A DNA stretch of 64,000 bases from Chloroflexota bacterium (lineage in GTDB: Bacteria > Chloroflexota > Dehalococcoidia > Lucifugimonadales > UBA3495). Below are positions 34,402 to 43,272 of the stretch, one piece after another. The notes beneath the pieces were generated by a model. That model saw only the letters and a program-made list of their open reading frames with translations, did no database searches and had not been told where the DNA came from. Position 1 is the first letter of the stretch. Every line of letters begins with the position of its first letter. Where the stretch lies: NCBI GenBank assembly GCA_028875655.1, contig JAPPCX010000114.1, positions 1 to 64,000 of the forward strand. Direction: 5' to 3'. Position numbers and translations under genes: made by a program.

Positions 34402-35723
34402 CGCAGGGCCTCCTCGATGTAGGGATAGCGATCCATGGTGGTGGGCCAAAGGACGCCGTTCTCGTAACCGTTCAGCACGTCCTCATGGGTCTCTCCCAAC
34501 AGGTCTTCCAGCACTTCGCGGTTGTGCTGGCCGATCATGGGCGGCGGATTGGCGATTCGGGCGGGAGACTTGGACATCTTGAAGGGTGCGTTCTGGAACT
34601 TCCACGGGCCGAGCATGGGGTGATCCATAGGCACGTACATGTCGCGGTGGCGCAGCTGCGGGTCGTTGTCCACGCGGTCCTGGCTGCTCTGGACGGCCAT
34701 GGCGCGGATACCGGCGGCCTGGCACTTCTCGGTGAGCTCGTATTTGCCCATCGTCTTGGTCCATTCTTCGATGTGGTCGTCCATTTCCTCTTGGTGTTCG
34801 AGGCGACCCTCGATGGTGTCGAAGCGGTCGTCAGCCCAGTCGGGACTGCCCATGAGATTGACCAGTGTGTGCCACTCGTCGTTAGTCAGGCAGGCGATGA
34901 CGGCCCAGTCGTTGTAGCCACCCGGGTCGGTGCGATATGCGTTGTGCGGCGCGGCGATTGGGCCGCGATAGTTGTTGACCACCTCCGCGCCGGGCCACAC
35001 GGTGCGGTTGCCTGGCGGGAACCCCTCGCGCCGGGCCTTCCGTCCGTTCACGGTCTTGTCCAGGAAGGCCGGCCCGGTCAGGGTGATGCCCGTGATCATC
35101 TGGGAGAGGTCAACGTGCTGGCCTTTGCCGGTGGCGGATCTATGGCGCAGCGCGGTGAGGGCGCTGATCGCGCCGTACATGCCGCCGGTGTCGTCCAGAT
35201 ATGACCAACCCCATCCGGCCGGCGGCGCGCCGGGCAGGCCGGACAGGTGGGTCAGGCCACTGAGGGCCTGGGCAGCCGGGCCCATGGTGCCGTACCAGTG
35301 ATGGCGCCCGGTGTGTCCGAAGCCGGCCATGGAGACGTAGATGATGTCGGGCCGAATCTTTTTCAGTTGGTCGTAGCCGAGACCCCACCGCTGCATAATG
35401 CGGCTGCTGAAGTTCTCGATCACGACGTCCGAGACGGAGATCAGGCGCTTGACCAGTTCCAGCCCCTCCTCGGTGCGGGTGTTGACGCTGATGCCCCGCT
35501 TGTTGGCGTTGGTGTCGGCGAACTGGCCGGTGGAGTTGGGGCCCGGTTCCACGCCGGGAGGGACGGTGAAGCGGTTCTGGCGCAGCGTGTCCAGGTTCAG
35601 CGGCCACTCGACCTTGATGACCTCTGCGCCCAGGGTGCCCAGCCAACGGGCGGCCCACGGGCCGGCTCGCACCCAGGTGAAATCGACGACGCGGATACCT
35701 TGCAGGGGTGTCGGCAGGGGCAT
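34398..35723 (-). CDS. CaiB/BaiF CoA-transferase family protein (first of tandem pair)
   Basis: A 441-residue family III CoA-transferase. The N-terminal block is GIRVVDFTWVRAGPWAARWL then GAEVIKVEWP, followed by VNTRTEEGLELVKRLISVSD, and the catalytic-aspartate region GKGQHVDLSQMITG. GGGAGG lies 7-8 nt before the ATG. Its stop overlaps the next start by ATGA. Sequence is clearly homologous to but distinct from the downstream copy, so this is an old duplication rather than a recent one. A shared heteromeric enzyme is plausible. Confidence 0.89.
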   Translation of the reverse strand: MPLPTPLQGIRVVDFTWVRAGPWAARWLGTLGAEVIKVEWPLNLDTLRQNRFTVPPGVEPGPNSTGQFADTNANKRGISVNTRTEEGLELVKRLISVSDVVIENFSSRIMQRWGLGYDQLKKIRPDIIYVSMAGFGHTGRHHWYGTMGPAAQALSGLTHLSGLPGAPPAGWGWSYLDDTGGMYGAISALTALRHRSATGKGQHVDLSQMITGITLTGPAFLDKTVNGRKARREGFPPGNRTVWPGAEVVNNYRGPIAAPHNAYRTDPGGYNDWAVIACLTNDEWHTLVNLMGSPDWADDRFDTIEGRLEHQEEMDDHIEEWTKTMGKYELTEKCQAAGIRAMAVQSSQDRVDNDPQLRHRDMYVPMDHPMLGPWKFQNAPFKMSKSPARIANPPPMIGQHNREVLEDLLGETHEDVLNGYENGVLWPTTMDRYPYIEEALR

Positions 35724-35859
35724 TGGTAGGCCTCCCGTGGGGTGTTAAACCCGAGTGTCAGTAGTGGGCGCAAGTTTAGGGCAAGACAGGGCGGCGGGCA
35801 ACCTTGCGGCGCTTGGCCGGGGATGCTTCGGTTTTTCCAAAAGAACGACGCTGGGTTGC

Positions 35860-35889
35860 TTGACCCAAATCGCAACGGCTACCTATACT
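35860..35889 (+). promoter_or_regulatory. Sigma-70 promoter of the 35.9-kb membrane protein gene
   Basis: TTGACC, an 18-bp spacer and TATACT, each one mismatch from consensus. Transcription would start near 35896, about 22 nt before the TTG at 35918. One of the best promoter matches in the window. Confidence 0.65.
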
Positions 35890-35917
35890 CCCATCCTGCA
35901 AGCGGAGGATGGGGCAG

Positions 35918-36688
35918 TTGGATATTAGCTTGATAATTCCCAACGGGTTGTCGATAGACGCCGCGCAGCAGTTGCTGGCGCCGGTGTTGGTCGTGGTGTT
36001 GGGCATGACCGCGTATGCCGTTTTCGTTTTCAAGTTCTACCGTTTCGTGGCGGCACGGGACATGTTCGGCCTGGACCTGTCGAAAAACGATCAGGTCCGC
36101 GACGCTGTTGCCTGGGACTTGATATTCCTGGTTTGGTACCTGGTGCGCTACCTTGTCCTCTTCCCGGCGTTCGGGTTCTTCTGGTTCGCAGTGCTGACGC
36201 TGATCCTCGTGTTTCTGTCCGAGAACCGGGAGTTGTCCCAAATCCTTCTGATTGCCATGGCGACGGTGAGCGCCATTCGGGTTTCCGCGTATTACAACGA
36301 GGACCTTTCGCGAGACCTGGCCAAGATACTGCCTTTCGCAGTGTTGGGCGTATTCATTATTGATACGTCGTTTTTCAACATACAGTCATCCCTGGATACG
36401 CTGCGGGAAATCAGCACACATCTTGAGACTATCGCGTACTACGTGATTTTCCTGGTGGCCCTGGAATTCTGCTTGCGGTTCGTGTTTGTGGTGCTGAAGC
36501 TCCTGTTCCCCGGCAAGCGTGAAGGGCAAGGATCGGCACGGCCGGAGGCAACTCAGGCCCCGTTACCCGCCCAGCCGGTTGGCGAGGCAGCAAGCCCGGG
36601 CGCGAATGGGTTGATCGGTTCCGATATCGGAACCGTCGGCCCCGGCGCCGAGGAAGAGGGAGTGCCAACTGGGCAATGCCCGGCCTAG
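35918..36688 (+). CDS. Integral membrane protein of unknown function
   Basis: About 256 residues, not recognised. Hydrophobic segments lie near residues 20-45 (APVLVVVLGMTAYAVFVFKF), 68-102, 105-125, 140-160 and 175-205. The C-terminal 50 residues are Pro/Gly/Ala-rich and likely disordered. A ribosome site GGAGG sits 9 nt before TTG at 35918 and immediately against the ATG at 35909, so TTG is preferred. A strong TTGACC/TATACT promoter is just upstream. The stop overlaps the convergent lipoprotein gene's stop in the shared bases CTAG. Confidence 0.7.
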   Translation: MDISLIIPNGLSIDAAQQLLAPVLVVVLGMTAYAVFVFKFYRFVAARDMFGLDLSKNDQVRDAVAWDLIFLVWYLVRYLVLFPAFGFFWFAVLTLILVFLSENRELSQILLIAMATVSAIRVSAYYNEDLSRDLAKILPFAVLGVFIIDTSFFNIQSSLDTLREISTHLETIAYYVIFLVALEFCLRFVFVVLKLLFPGKREGQGSARPEATQAPLPAQPVGEAASPGANGLIGSDIGTVGPGAEEEGVPTGQCPA

Positions 36689-37044
36689 TCGCCGACGAAG
36701 CGGGCAAGGAGGGAGCCGTCGGCTTGGGTCTGGTACCACACCGTGACCGTTGTTCCCTGGATCTGGTGGTCTTTCAGATGGCCCACCGATACTCCGACCC
36801 AGTCGTCGGAACGGAAACGCCATTGCCGGCCGTCGGCGTCCGTGATCAGCAGGGCGTTGAAGTAGCGCGGGTTGTCAGGCTGCGCGTCCACCCGGTCGAT
36901 GTGTCCGGTGACGTGGGGGAGCTTGGGGTACAGTGTGTAACCGTCGCCATGCCCCGAGTTAGGCGTCTGACTCGCATCGCAGGCCAACATCGAAGCCAGC
37001 AGCAAGGCCAAAATGTAGCAAATCAAGCCGACGTGCTTTATCAT
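36685..37044 (-). CDS. Putative lipoprotein, unknown function
   Basis: A 119-residue exported protein. The N-terminus is MIKHVGLICYILALLLASML followed by Ala-Cys, a signal peptide ending in a lipobox-like SMLAC, so Cys22 is a likely lipidation site. The mature part is beta-rich (HVTGHIDRVDAQPDNP, GTTVTVWYQTQADG) and could form an OB-like barrel. The start at ATG 37044 is chosen over 37128 because it puts the signal peptide at the terminus. The gene is divergent from ctaA, and an envelope role near the oxidase is possible. Confidence 0.65.
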   Translation of the reverse strand: MIKHVGLICYILALLLASMLACDASQTPNSGHGDGYTLYPKLPHVTGHIDRVDAQPDNPRYFNALLITDADGRQWRFRSDDWVGVSVGHLKDHQIQGTTVTVWYQTQADGSLLARFVGD

Positions 37045-37101
37045 TATGGGTGCCCCTGGACGCCGGTTGCCCACACGAAAGGCCGGCCGCGAAGAACGTA
37101 A

Positions 37102-38049
37102 ATGGCAGCGATTGGCATTACCGGACAACCCGACCGCACGCGAAGGCGCTTAACCTGGTTGCAAGGGTTGTCCACTGCGACGGCGATCAGCGTTTTCATC
37201 CTGGTGGTAATCGGAGGCATCGTCCGGGTTACGGAATCCGGCCTGGGTTGTCCCGACTGGCCGCTGTGCTACGGCAAGGTGTTGCCGCCGCTGGAGTACA
37301 CGGCAATCATCGAGTACACCCACCGTTTCGTGGCTTCGGTGATCGTTGGCCCCCTGATTTTGGCGACGGCGGTGGTTGCGCTGGTTCGATACCGGCATGA
37401 CCGGTGGGTATGGATACCCGCGGCAATTTCGGTCCCCCTGCTGATTGTACAGGGGTTGTTGGGCGGTGTGACCGTCTTGACCCATCTTCCGGGCGAGATC
37501 GTAGCATTACACCTTGGGACGGCGGAGGCGTTGCTGGCCGTATGCCTGTTCATAATGGTCGCGTCTTACCGCACTCCGATCACCCGAGCGGAGTCGGCGA
37601 CGGGCGACGGCTACCATCGCTGGGCAATCGCCGGCGCGGTGAGCGTTTACCTGGTTATCATCTCGGGCGCGTTGGTGACGGCCATGGGGGCCACCGGGGC
37701 CTGTGTAACCTGGCCGTTGTGCCAGGGCAGCGCGTTCCCGATGCACCACCTCACCGCGATTCACATGTTTCACCGCTACGTCGTGCTGGTGTTGGGCGTG
37801 TTGCTGCTCTACGCGGTGTGGCGTTGCGGCACCGGACGGGGAACCGAAGGCACGCTGCGCTGGCTAGCCGTCCTGACGCTGGCTACGTTTGTCGCCCAGG
37901 TGATCGTGGGGGCCGCGACCATATGGCTGGACTTTCAGGCTCACTGGCGGGCGCTGCACCTGACGGCGGCGACGGCGGTTTGGGCCGGCGCGGTGGTAAT
38001 GGCCGTGGTGGCGTACCTCAACGCGCGGACGGTTTGGGGCAAGCGATGA
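37102..38049 (+). CDS. ctaA: Heme A synthase (COX15/CtaA family)
   Basis: Oxidises the C8 methyl of heme O to formyl, giving heme A for cytochrome oxidase. The 315 residues form about eight membrane helices. Conserved histidines are visible in IIEYTHRFVASVI, HLGTAEALL, MHHLTAIHMFHRYVV and WRALHLTAA, and the family opening VIGGIVRVTESGLGCPDWPLC is clear. A disulfide-type cysteine pair occurs in GLGCPDWPLC. The stop overlaps ctaB as ATGA. It lies just before the cox operon, matching its role. Confidence 0.94.
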   Translation: MAAIGITGQPDRTRRRLTWLQGLSTATAISVFILVVIGGIVRVTESGLGCPDWPLCYGKVLPPLEYTAIIEYTHRFVASVIVGPLILATAVVALVRYRHDRWVWIPAAISVPLLIVQGLLGGVTVLTHLPGEIVALHLGTAEALLAVCLFIMVASYRTPITRAESATGDGYHRWAIAGAVSVYLVIISGALVTAMGATGACVTWPLCQGSAFPMHHLTAIHMFHRYVVLVLGVLLLYAVWRCGTGRGTEGTLRWLAVLTLATFVAQVIVGAATIWLDFQAHWRALHLTAATAVWAGAVVMAVVAYLNARTVWGKR

Positions 38050-38948
38050 TCGGAACCGGACATGCTTCCATGCAGTCTATCGGATCTGTGGTTCGAGACT
38101 ATGTAACGCTGACCAAGCCCAAGATCATTTCACTGTTGCTGGTGACGGCGGCGGGAGGGATGTTTCTCGCCGAGCAGGGTCTGCCGTCGTTGATGATGCT
38201 GGCGTGGGTCTGGATCGGCGGCGCGCTGGCGTCTGGCGGGGCCAATGCCATTAACCAGCACCTGGACCGGGACATCGACCGGGAGATGCGACGGACGCAG
38301 AGCCGGCCCGTAGCGGGGGAGCGGGTCTCGCCGCGCTACGCTCTGGTGTTCGGGATAGCGCTCAACGTGGCGGCGTTCGCGCTCCTGGCCACGCTGGTGA
38401 ATCCGTTAGCGGCGGCGCTCACGCTGTTGGCCAGCCTGTTCTACGTGTTTGTTTATACCCTGTGGCTCAAGCGGACGACACCGAACAACATCGTAATTGG
38501 AGGCGCAGCGGGCGCGGTGCCGCCGATGGTTGGCTGGGTTGCAGTTACGGGGAGTCTGGACCTGCCGGCAGTGTACTTGTTTGCCATCATTTTCTTCTGG
38601 ACGCCGCCCCACTTCTGGGCGCTGTCGTTGTTGATTGAAAAGGACTATGAGCAGGCGGGGGTGCCCATGCTGCCGGTGGTGTCCTCACGCGGTCAGACTA
38701 CCTTGCACATATTCCTTTATTCCATAGCGCTCACCGGACTTACGCTCATGTTCGCGCTGCTCCCGCAGGTGGGGGTCATCTATCTGGCGTCGGCGGCCGC
38801 TCTGGGAGCCCCGTTCATCTGGCTGGCCTGGCGGTTGTGGAGGGAGGACTCCCGCGGCCGGGCCAAGGCAACGTACCTGTACTCCCTGGCGTATCTGGCG
38901 TTGCTGTTCGTGGCAGTGATGGTTGACAGCGTGGCTAAGTCGGGCTGA
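38046..38948 (+). CDS. ctaB: Protoheme IX farnesyltransferase (heme O synthase)
   Basis: Attaches a farnesyl group to heme B to make heme O, the precursor of heme A. It has 300 residues in the UbiA fold. The first Asp-rich motif is NAINQHLDRDIDREMRRTQS, and the second region is WTPPHFWALSLLIEKDYEQAG. The real start is ATG 38046 overlapping the ctaA stop; the ORF-track frame opening at 37404 runs out of frame through ctaA and is not coding. The downstream cox operon has its own promoter. Confidence 0.94.
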   Translation: MIGTGHASMQSIGSVVRDYVTLTKPKIISLLLVTAAGGMFLAEQGLPSLMMLAWVWIGGALASGGANAINQHLDRDIDREMRRTQSRPVAGERVSPRYALVFGIALNVAAFALLATLVNPLAAALTLLASLFYVFVYTLWLKRTTPNNIVIGGAAGAVPPMVGWVAVTGSLDLPAVYLFAIIFFWTPPHFWALSLLIEKDYEQAGVPMLPVVSSRGQTTLHIFLYSIALTGLTLMFALLPQVGVIYLASAAALGAPFIWLAWRLWREDSRGRAKATYLYSLAYLALLFVAVMVDSVAKSG

Positions 38949-39002
38949 TGGATATTTCGGCGCGTTTAAAATCTGCCGGGGCCGGCTGGCATTCCGGGCA
39001 AA

Positions 39003-39031
39003 TTGACAGGTATAGGCGCGTGTGCTATGGT
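39003..39031 (+). promoter_or_regulatory. Sigma-70 promoter of the cox operon
   Basis: Consensus TTGACA, a 17-bp spacer and TATGGT preceded by TGC (extended -10). Predicted start near 39038, a leader of about 60 nt before coxB. No terminator was recognised between ctaB and this promoter. Confidence 0.7.
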
Positions 39032-39097
39032 AGCCGCCGCTAGTGAAATTTTGCACATACGGCGGCCGCTGCATTACGCCGTATCCGGGGGTTCGCA

Positions 39098-40492
39098 ATG
39101 GGGCTGTTGCCCTCCTCTGAGAAAGACTCACCGACCAACTCCAAGACGGCATTGGGTTCCGAACCAAACCGCGACATCCCGGTGAGCAGCCCCTCCGATT
39201 CTCCCACCCGTCGTTCCGGTCGCCGTTCGTTAATCACGTTGGCGGTCCTGGCTGGTATCCTGGTACTCGCGGCGCTTGGCTGCGACTCCGACGGGCACCA
39301 ATCCATGCTCAGCTCAACGCCATGGACTCTGGACGGCGCCAACGGCCCGGTGGCCCGTGAGCAGTTGCTGCTGTTCAACGTTCTGCTGTGGACTATGGTG
39401 GCAGTATTCGTGCTGGTTGAAGGCGCGCTGCTGTACGCCGCCATCCGCTACCGTCGCAAGCCCGGCGATCCGCTCCCTCCGCAGACCCATGGCCATACTC
39501 CTCTGGAAATTGCCTGGACGATTGTACCCACGATCCTGATCCTGGGCTTGGGCATCTGGTCGGTGTTCGTGCTGTTCAAGCTTGAGCCCGGTGAGGCCAT
39601 CGCTTTAGCCAAAGAGCAAGACAGGGAACCGCTGCATATCGAAGCCGTAGGCCACCAGTGGTGGTGGGAATTCCGCTACGAGGATGCTTACCCCGATCAT
39701 GATCCCAACAAACCTGCCGAAGAGCAGATGGAACTGATTACCACCGCCAACGAGATGCGGATTCCTGTTGACCGGCCTGTCATCATGACGCTGAAGAGCG
39801 ATGACGTGATTCACAGCTTCTGGATCCCCAAGCTGGTCGGTAAGCAGGACGTGGTGCCGACTCGCGCCAACCAGATGTGGTTCCTGGCCGAGGACCCCGG
39901 GATGTACTATGGGCAGTGCGCCGAGTTCTGCGGCACTGCTCACGCGCAGATGAAGTTCCGAGTTCACGCCATGCCCGAGACAGAGTACAAAGCGTGGGTT
40001 GACGGTTGGGGTGGTGATCTGGCTGAGCCGATGTCGCCGGAGGCGGCGCGGGGCCAGTTAGTGTTCTTGGGCGACGGGCAATGCGTGACCTGCCACACGG
40101 TGGGCACGGCCGACCAGGTGAACGAGGTTGGCGAGGGCGTGCAGCACGCGCGGATGCAGACGTACATCGCCTATACCGAATGGTTGAGGAAGCCGGCCGA
40201 GGAGCGGCTGGAAGACGTCCGCACCGGAAACGAGCCTCCCACCGCGTTCGCTGCACCGAATCTGACCGACCTTGCGGATCGCACCACCATCGGGTCCGGG
40301 CTGGTTGACCTGAACCGTGAGACACTGCGCCAATGGCTCCGCAATCCCGACGACATCAAGCCGGGCAACCGAATGTCGGAACTGGCCGCGATTTACCAAA
40401 CCCGACTGGACCACCGCGCTGACCTGAGCGAAGAGCAACTGAGCGACCTGGTTGAATACCTCATGGCCCAGAGGCATCTTCCGGTACAATAA
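39098..40492 (+). CDS. coxB: Cytochrome c oxidase subunit II with C-terminal cytochrome c domain
   Basis: A 464-residue subunit II lipoprotein. After a basic N-terminus comes a hydrophobic signal ending LAALGC, with Cys62 as the lipid-anchored residue. Two membrane helices follow (about 90-115 and 138-160). CuA ligands are His239, Cys274, Cys278, His282 and Met285 (QCAEFCGTAHAQM). A heme c site CVTCH at 329-333 lies in a fused C-terminal domain with NRMSELA as a possible distal methionine. Such caa3-type subunit II fusions are known. It starts the coxBACF operon. Confidence 0.95.
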   Translation: MGLLPSSEKDSPTNSKTALGSEPNRDIPVSSPSDSPTRRSGRRSLITLAVLAGILVLAALGCDSDGHQSMLSSTPWTLDGANGPVAREQLLLFNVLLWTMVAVFVLVEGALLYAAIRYRRKPGDPLPPQTHGHTPLEIAWTIVPTILILGLGIWSVFVLFKLEPGEAIALAKEQDREPLHIEAVGHQWWWEFRYEDAYPDHDPNKPAEEQMELITTANEMRIPVDRPVIMTLKSDDVIHSFWIPKLVGKQDVVPTRANQMWFLAEDPGMYYGQCAEFCGTAHAQMKFRVHAMPETEYKAWVDGWGGDLAEPMSPEAARGQLVFLGDGQCVTCHTVGTADQVNEVGEGVQHARMQTYIAYTEWLRKPAEERLEDVRTGNEPPTAFAAPNLTDLADRTTIGSGLVDLNRETLRQWLRNPDDIKPGNRMSELAAIYQTRLDHRADLSEEQLSDLVEYLMAQRHLPVQ

Positions 40493-40568
40493 TCTAAACG
40501 AAGCAAACTGACGCCGCTAACGCATGGCCACGGCCGCACCGACCGCGCTGTAGCGGAGGAACTGAAGA

Positions 40569-42440
40569 ATGGTAACCATAACCGGCGTGATACCCCGCCC
40601 GAATACCTACACTGGCTTGTGGAGCTGGCTGACCACGGTTGACCACAAGCGTATCGGTGCTTTGTATGGTTTTTCCGCGTTCTTCTTCTTTATCGTCGGC
40701 GGCATAGAGGCCGGCATCATGCGGGTGCAGTTGGCTACGTCCGACGCCTCGCTGGTTTCCGCCGACTGGTTCAACGCGATGTTCACCATGCACGGCACGA
40801 CCATGATCTTCATGGTGATCATGCCGTTCGGGGCGACGTTCTTCAACTTCCTGGTCCCGTTGATGATTGGTGCGCGGGACGTGGCATTCCCACGCCTTAA
40901 CGCATTTTCCTACTGGACCTTCCTGTTCGGCGCGCTGCTGATGCACGGGGGATTCCTGATTGGGCAGGTGCCGGACGCAGGATGGTTCTCCTACGCCAAC
41001 CTTACCGCCGCGCCGTTCAGCGAGGGCAAGGGCCTGGACTTCTGGGCGCTGAGCCTGCAAGTGCTGGGCGTCGCGTCGTTGGCCGCCGGTTTCAACTTCG
41101 TCGTCACGATCATTAATATGCGCGCGCCTGGCATGTCGTTAATGCGGATGCCCGTGTTCGTCTGGATGACGCTGGTTACCAGCATCCTCCTGGTGCTGGC
41201 TTTCCCCATCATCACCGTAGCCCTGATTGAATTGACCGCCGACCGGCAGTTCGGAGCTAACTTCTTCAACACCGCCGCCGGCGGCGACCCCATCCTCTGG
41301 CAGCACCTTTTCTGGTTGTTCGGCCACCCTGAGGTGTATATCCTGATCCTGCCGGCGATGGGCGTCGTATCAGAGATTATCCCGACTTACAGCCGCAAGC
41401 CCCTCTTCGGCTACCCGGTGGTGGTTTTCTCCGGCATCGTCATCGCCATCATGAGCTGGGCGGTGTGGAGCCACCATATGTTCACGGTGGGCCTGGGCCC
41501 CATCGCCAACTCGGTGTTCACCATCACCACCATGCTGATCGCGGTGCCCACCGGAGTGAAGATTTTCAACTGGATAGGCACCATGTGGCAGGGTTCCATC
41601 GACCTGAGGACGCCGATGCTCATGGCCATCGGGTTCGTGGCGCTGTTTATCGTGGGCGGTCTGTCCGGTGTGTCCCACGCGGTGTCGCCCTCTGACTTCC
41701 AGCAGCAGGACACTTACTACATCGTCGCGCACATCCATTACGTGCTGTTCGGCGGAGCCATATTCGGCATCTTCGCCGGCATCTACTACTGGTATCCCAA
41801 GATCACGGGCAAGATGTACCACGAGACATTGGGCAAGGTGCATTTCTGGCTGATGTTCATCGGCATGAACCTCACGTTCTTCCCGATGCACTACGCCGGT
41901 TTGAACGGGATGCCCCGGCGCATCTACACGTACGCGGAAGGATTCGGCTGGGAGGGCATGAACCTGCTGGCGACCATCGGCTACTTCGTAATCGTCATCA
42001 GCCTGCTCATCTTCATGCACAACTTCTTCCGCAGCCTCAAAAAGGGTGAGGAAGCCGGACACGACCCGTGGGACGCCCCGACGCTGGAGTGGAGCATCTC
42101 CTCGCCGCCGCCAGTGTACAACTTCGCTGAGGTCCCGGTGGTAAAAGGTCAGGACGCCTACTGGATCACCAAGCGTGAGGCCGCGGCGCGCGGCGAAACC
42201 GTCCCCGCCGAGCCACACGTTGACCCCTCAACCATCCACCTGCCCAGCCCCTCATACTGGCCGTTGGTTACCGCCTTTGGCGTGGTCTGGATCGCCGGCG
42301 GGTTGCTGATTGACGTCGGCTGGGACTACATCAGGTTCCCGGTAAGCTTCATCGGCGGTCTGATAACGATAATCGGCGTGATTGGCTGGTCGAACGAGCC
42401 GCCGGCTGAGGAACACCACGAACCTGCAGGACATCACTGA
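40569..42440 (+). CDS. coxA: Cytochrome c oxidase subunit I
   Basis: The catalytic subunit, holding heme a, heme a3 and CuB and pumping protons; 623 residues with about 12 membrane helices. The opening is WLTTVDHKRIG, and the CuB region WLFGHPEVYILILP gives the His-Tyr crosslink pair. Further CuB histidines are in WSHHMFTVG, and heme ligands lie in VAHIHYVLFGGA. GGAGGAACTGAAGA precedes the ATG. Order coxB-coxA-coxC-coxF is normal for A-type oxidases. The C-terminal extension after about residue 540 is soluble plus two helices. Confidence 0.97.
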   Translation: MVTITGVIPRPNTYTGLWSWLTTVDHKRIGALYGFSAFFFFIVGGIEAGIMRVQLATSDASLVSADWFNAMFTMHGTTMIFMVIMPFGATFFNFLVPLMIGARDVAFPRLNAFSYWTFLFGALLMHGGFLIGQVPDAGWFSYANLTAAPFSEGKGLDFWALSLQVLGVASLAAGFNFVVTIINMRAPGMSLMRMPVFVWMTLVTSILLVLAFPIITVALIELTADRQFGANFFNTAAGGDPILWQHLFWLFGHPEVYILILPAMGVVSEIIPTYSRKPLFGYPVVVFSGIVIAIMSWAVWSHHMFTVGLGPIANSVFTITTMLIAVPTGVKIFNWIGTMWQGSIDLRTPMLMAIGFVALFIVGGLSGVSHAVSPSDFQQQDTYYIVAHIHYVLFGGAIFGIFAGIYYWYPKITGKMYHETLGKVHFWLMFIGMNLTFFPMHYAGLNGMPRRIYTYAEGFGWEGMNLLATIGYFVIVISLLIFMHNFFRSLKKGEEAGHDPWDAPTLEWSISSPPPVYNFAEVPVVKGQDAYWITKREAAARGETVPAEPHVDPSTIHLPSPSYWPLVTAFGVVWIAGGLLIDVGWDYIRFPVSFIGGLITIIGVIGWSNEPPAEEHHEPAGHH

Positions 42441-42508
42441 TCCGCGTTCGAGCCGGTCCGAAGAATTTCCCGGTCATCCCGTAAACCGTTGCAAGCAGGA
42501 GGCGCCCG

Positions 42509-43213
42509 TTGGCCCACGTAGATACGACCCACGCCCCGGCCGAACATGAGCCGGCGGCGCATCCTCCCGCCCATGAGGAGGAAACCACTACCGGCATAAG
42601 CCACCGGAAGCTCTTGATGTGGGTGTTCCTGGGTTCCGACTGCCTGTTCTTCGGTTCCCTCATCGCCACCTACATGGTGTACCGGGGACAGAGCATCGTC
42701 GGCCCCTATCCCGCCGACATCATCGACGTACCCATCACCACCATCAGCACCTTCGTCCTGCTGATGAGTTCCTTCGCCATGGTGATGGCGGTCGCTGCAG
42801 CGCGCAACGGGAACCAGAAACGGCTCATCCAATGGCTAATCTGCACCATCATACTGGGCGGCGGCTTCATCGGTTTCCAGGTTTACGAGTTCAACCTGTT
42901 CCGTGTTGAGGGACTGCGGTATGAGACCAACTTGTTCAGCAGCACTTTCTTCACGCTGACCGGATTCCACGGGGCGCACGTTACGCTGGGCCTCTTCTGG
43001 CTGTTGTGCCTGACGATTATCGCCTGGCGCAATCCCGCCGGCCGACCGTCGGGGGAGGACGTGGACATTGCCGGTCTGTACTGGCACTTCGTTGACATCG
43101 TCTGGATCGTGATCTTTACCCTGCTGTACCTCATCGGCGGCTTTGACGCCGGCCCGGACGCCGGACACGCCGCAACCCAGGGCTGGCAGTGGATCACCGG
43201 TATCTTCGCCTAG
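42509..43213 (+). CDS. coxC: Cytochrome c oxidase subunit III
   Basis: A 234-residue polytopic subunit that stabilises subunit I. It has a histidine-rich, acidic N-terminus (THAPAEHEPAAHPPAHEEET), then helices beginning KLLMWVFLGSDCLFFGSLIA. The conserved TGFHGAHVTLGLFWL and the C-terminal YWHFVDIVWIVIFTLLYL are the family signature. The start is TTG at 42509, with AGGAGG 6 nt upstream, one of several TTG starts in this window. It lies 68 nt after coxA in the same operon. Confidence 0.95.
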   Translation: MAHVDTTHAPAEHEPAAHPPAHEEETTTGISHRKLLMWVFLGSDCLFFGSLIATYMVYRGQSIVGPYPADIIDVPITTISTFVLLMSSFAMVMAVAAARNGNQKRLIQWLICTIILGGGFIGFQVYEFNLFRVEGLRYETNLFSSTFFTLTGFHGAHVTLGLFWLLCLTIIAWRNPAGRPSGEDVDIAGLYWHFVDIVWIVIFTLLYLIGGFDAGPDAGHAATQGWQWITGIFA

Positions 43214-43272
43214 GCCCGGCCTGACTCTCCAACACCCGTACACTCTATCGCTTCCCAGGAGGCATTCACGCA

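Noticed and set aside
37404-38045. N-terminal extension of ORF 37404-38948 (214 residues before ctaB)
   Set aside because: It runs out of frame through ctaA; the real ctaB start is the ATG at 38046, overlapping the ctaA stop.
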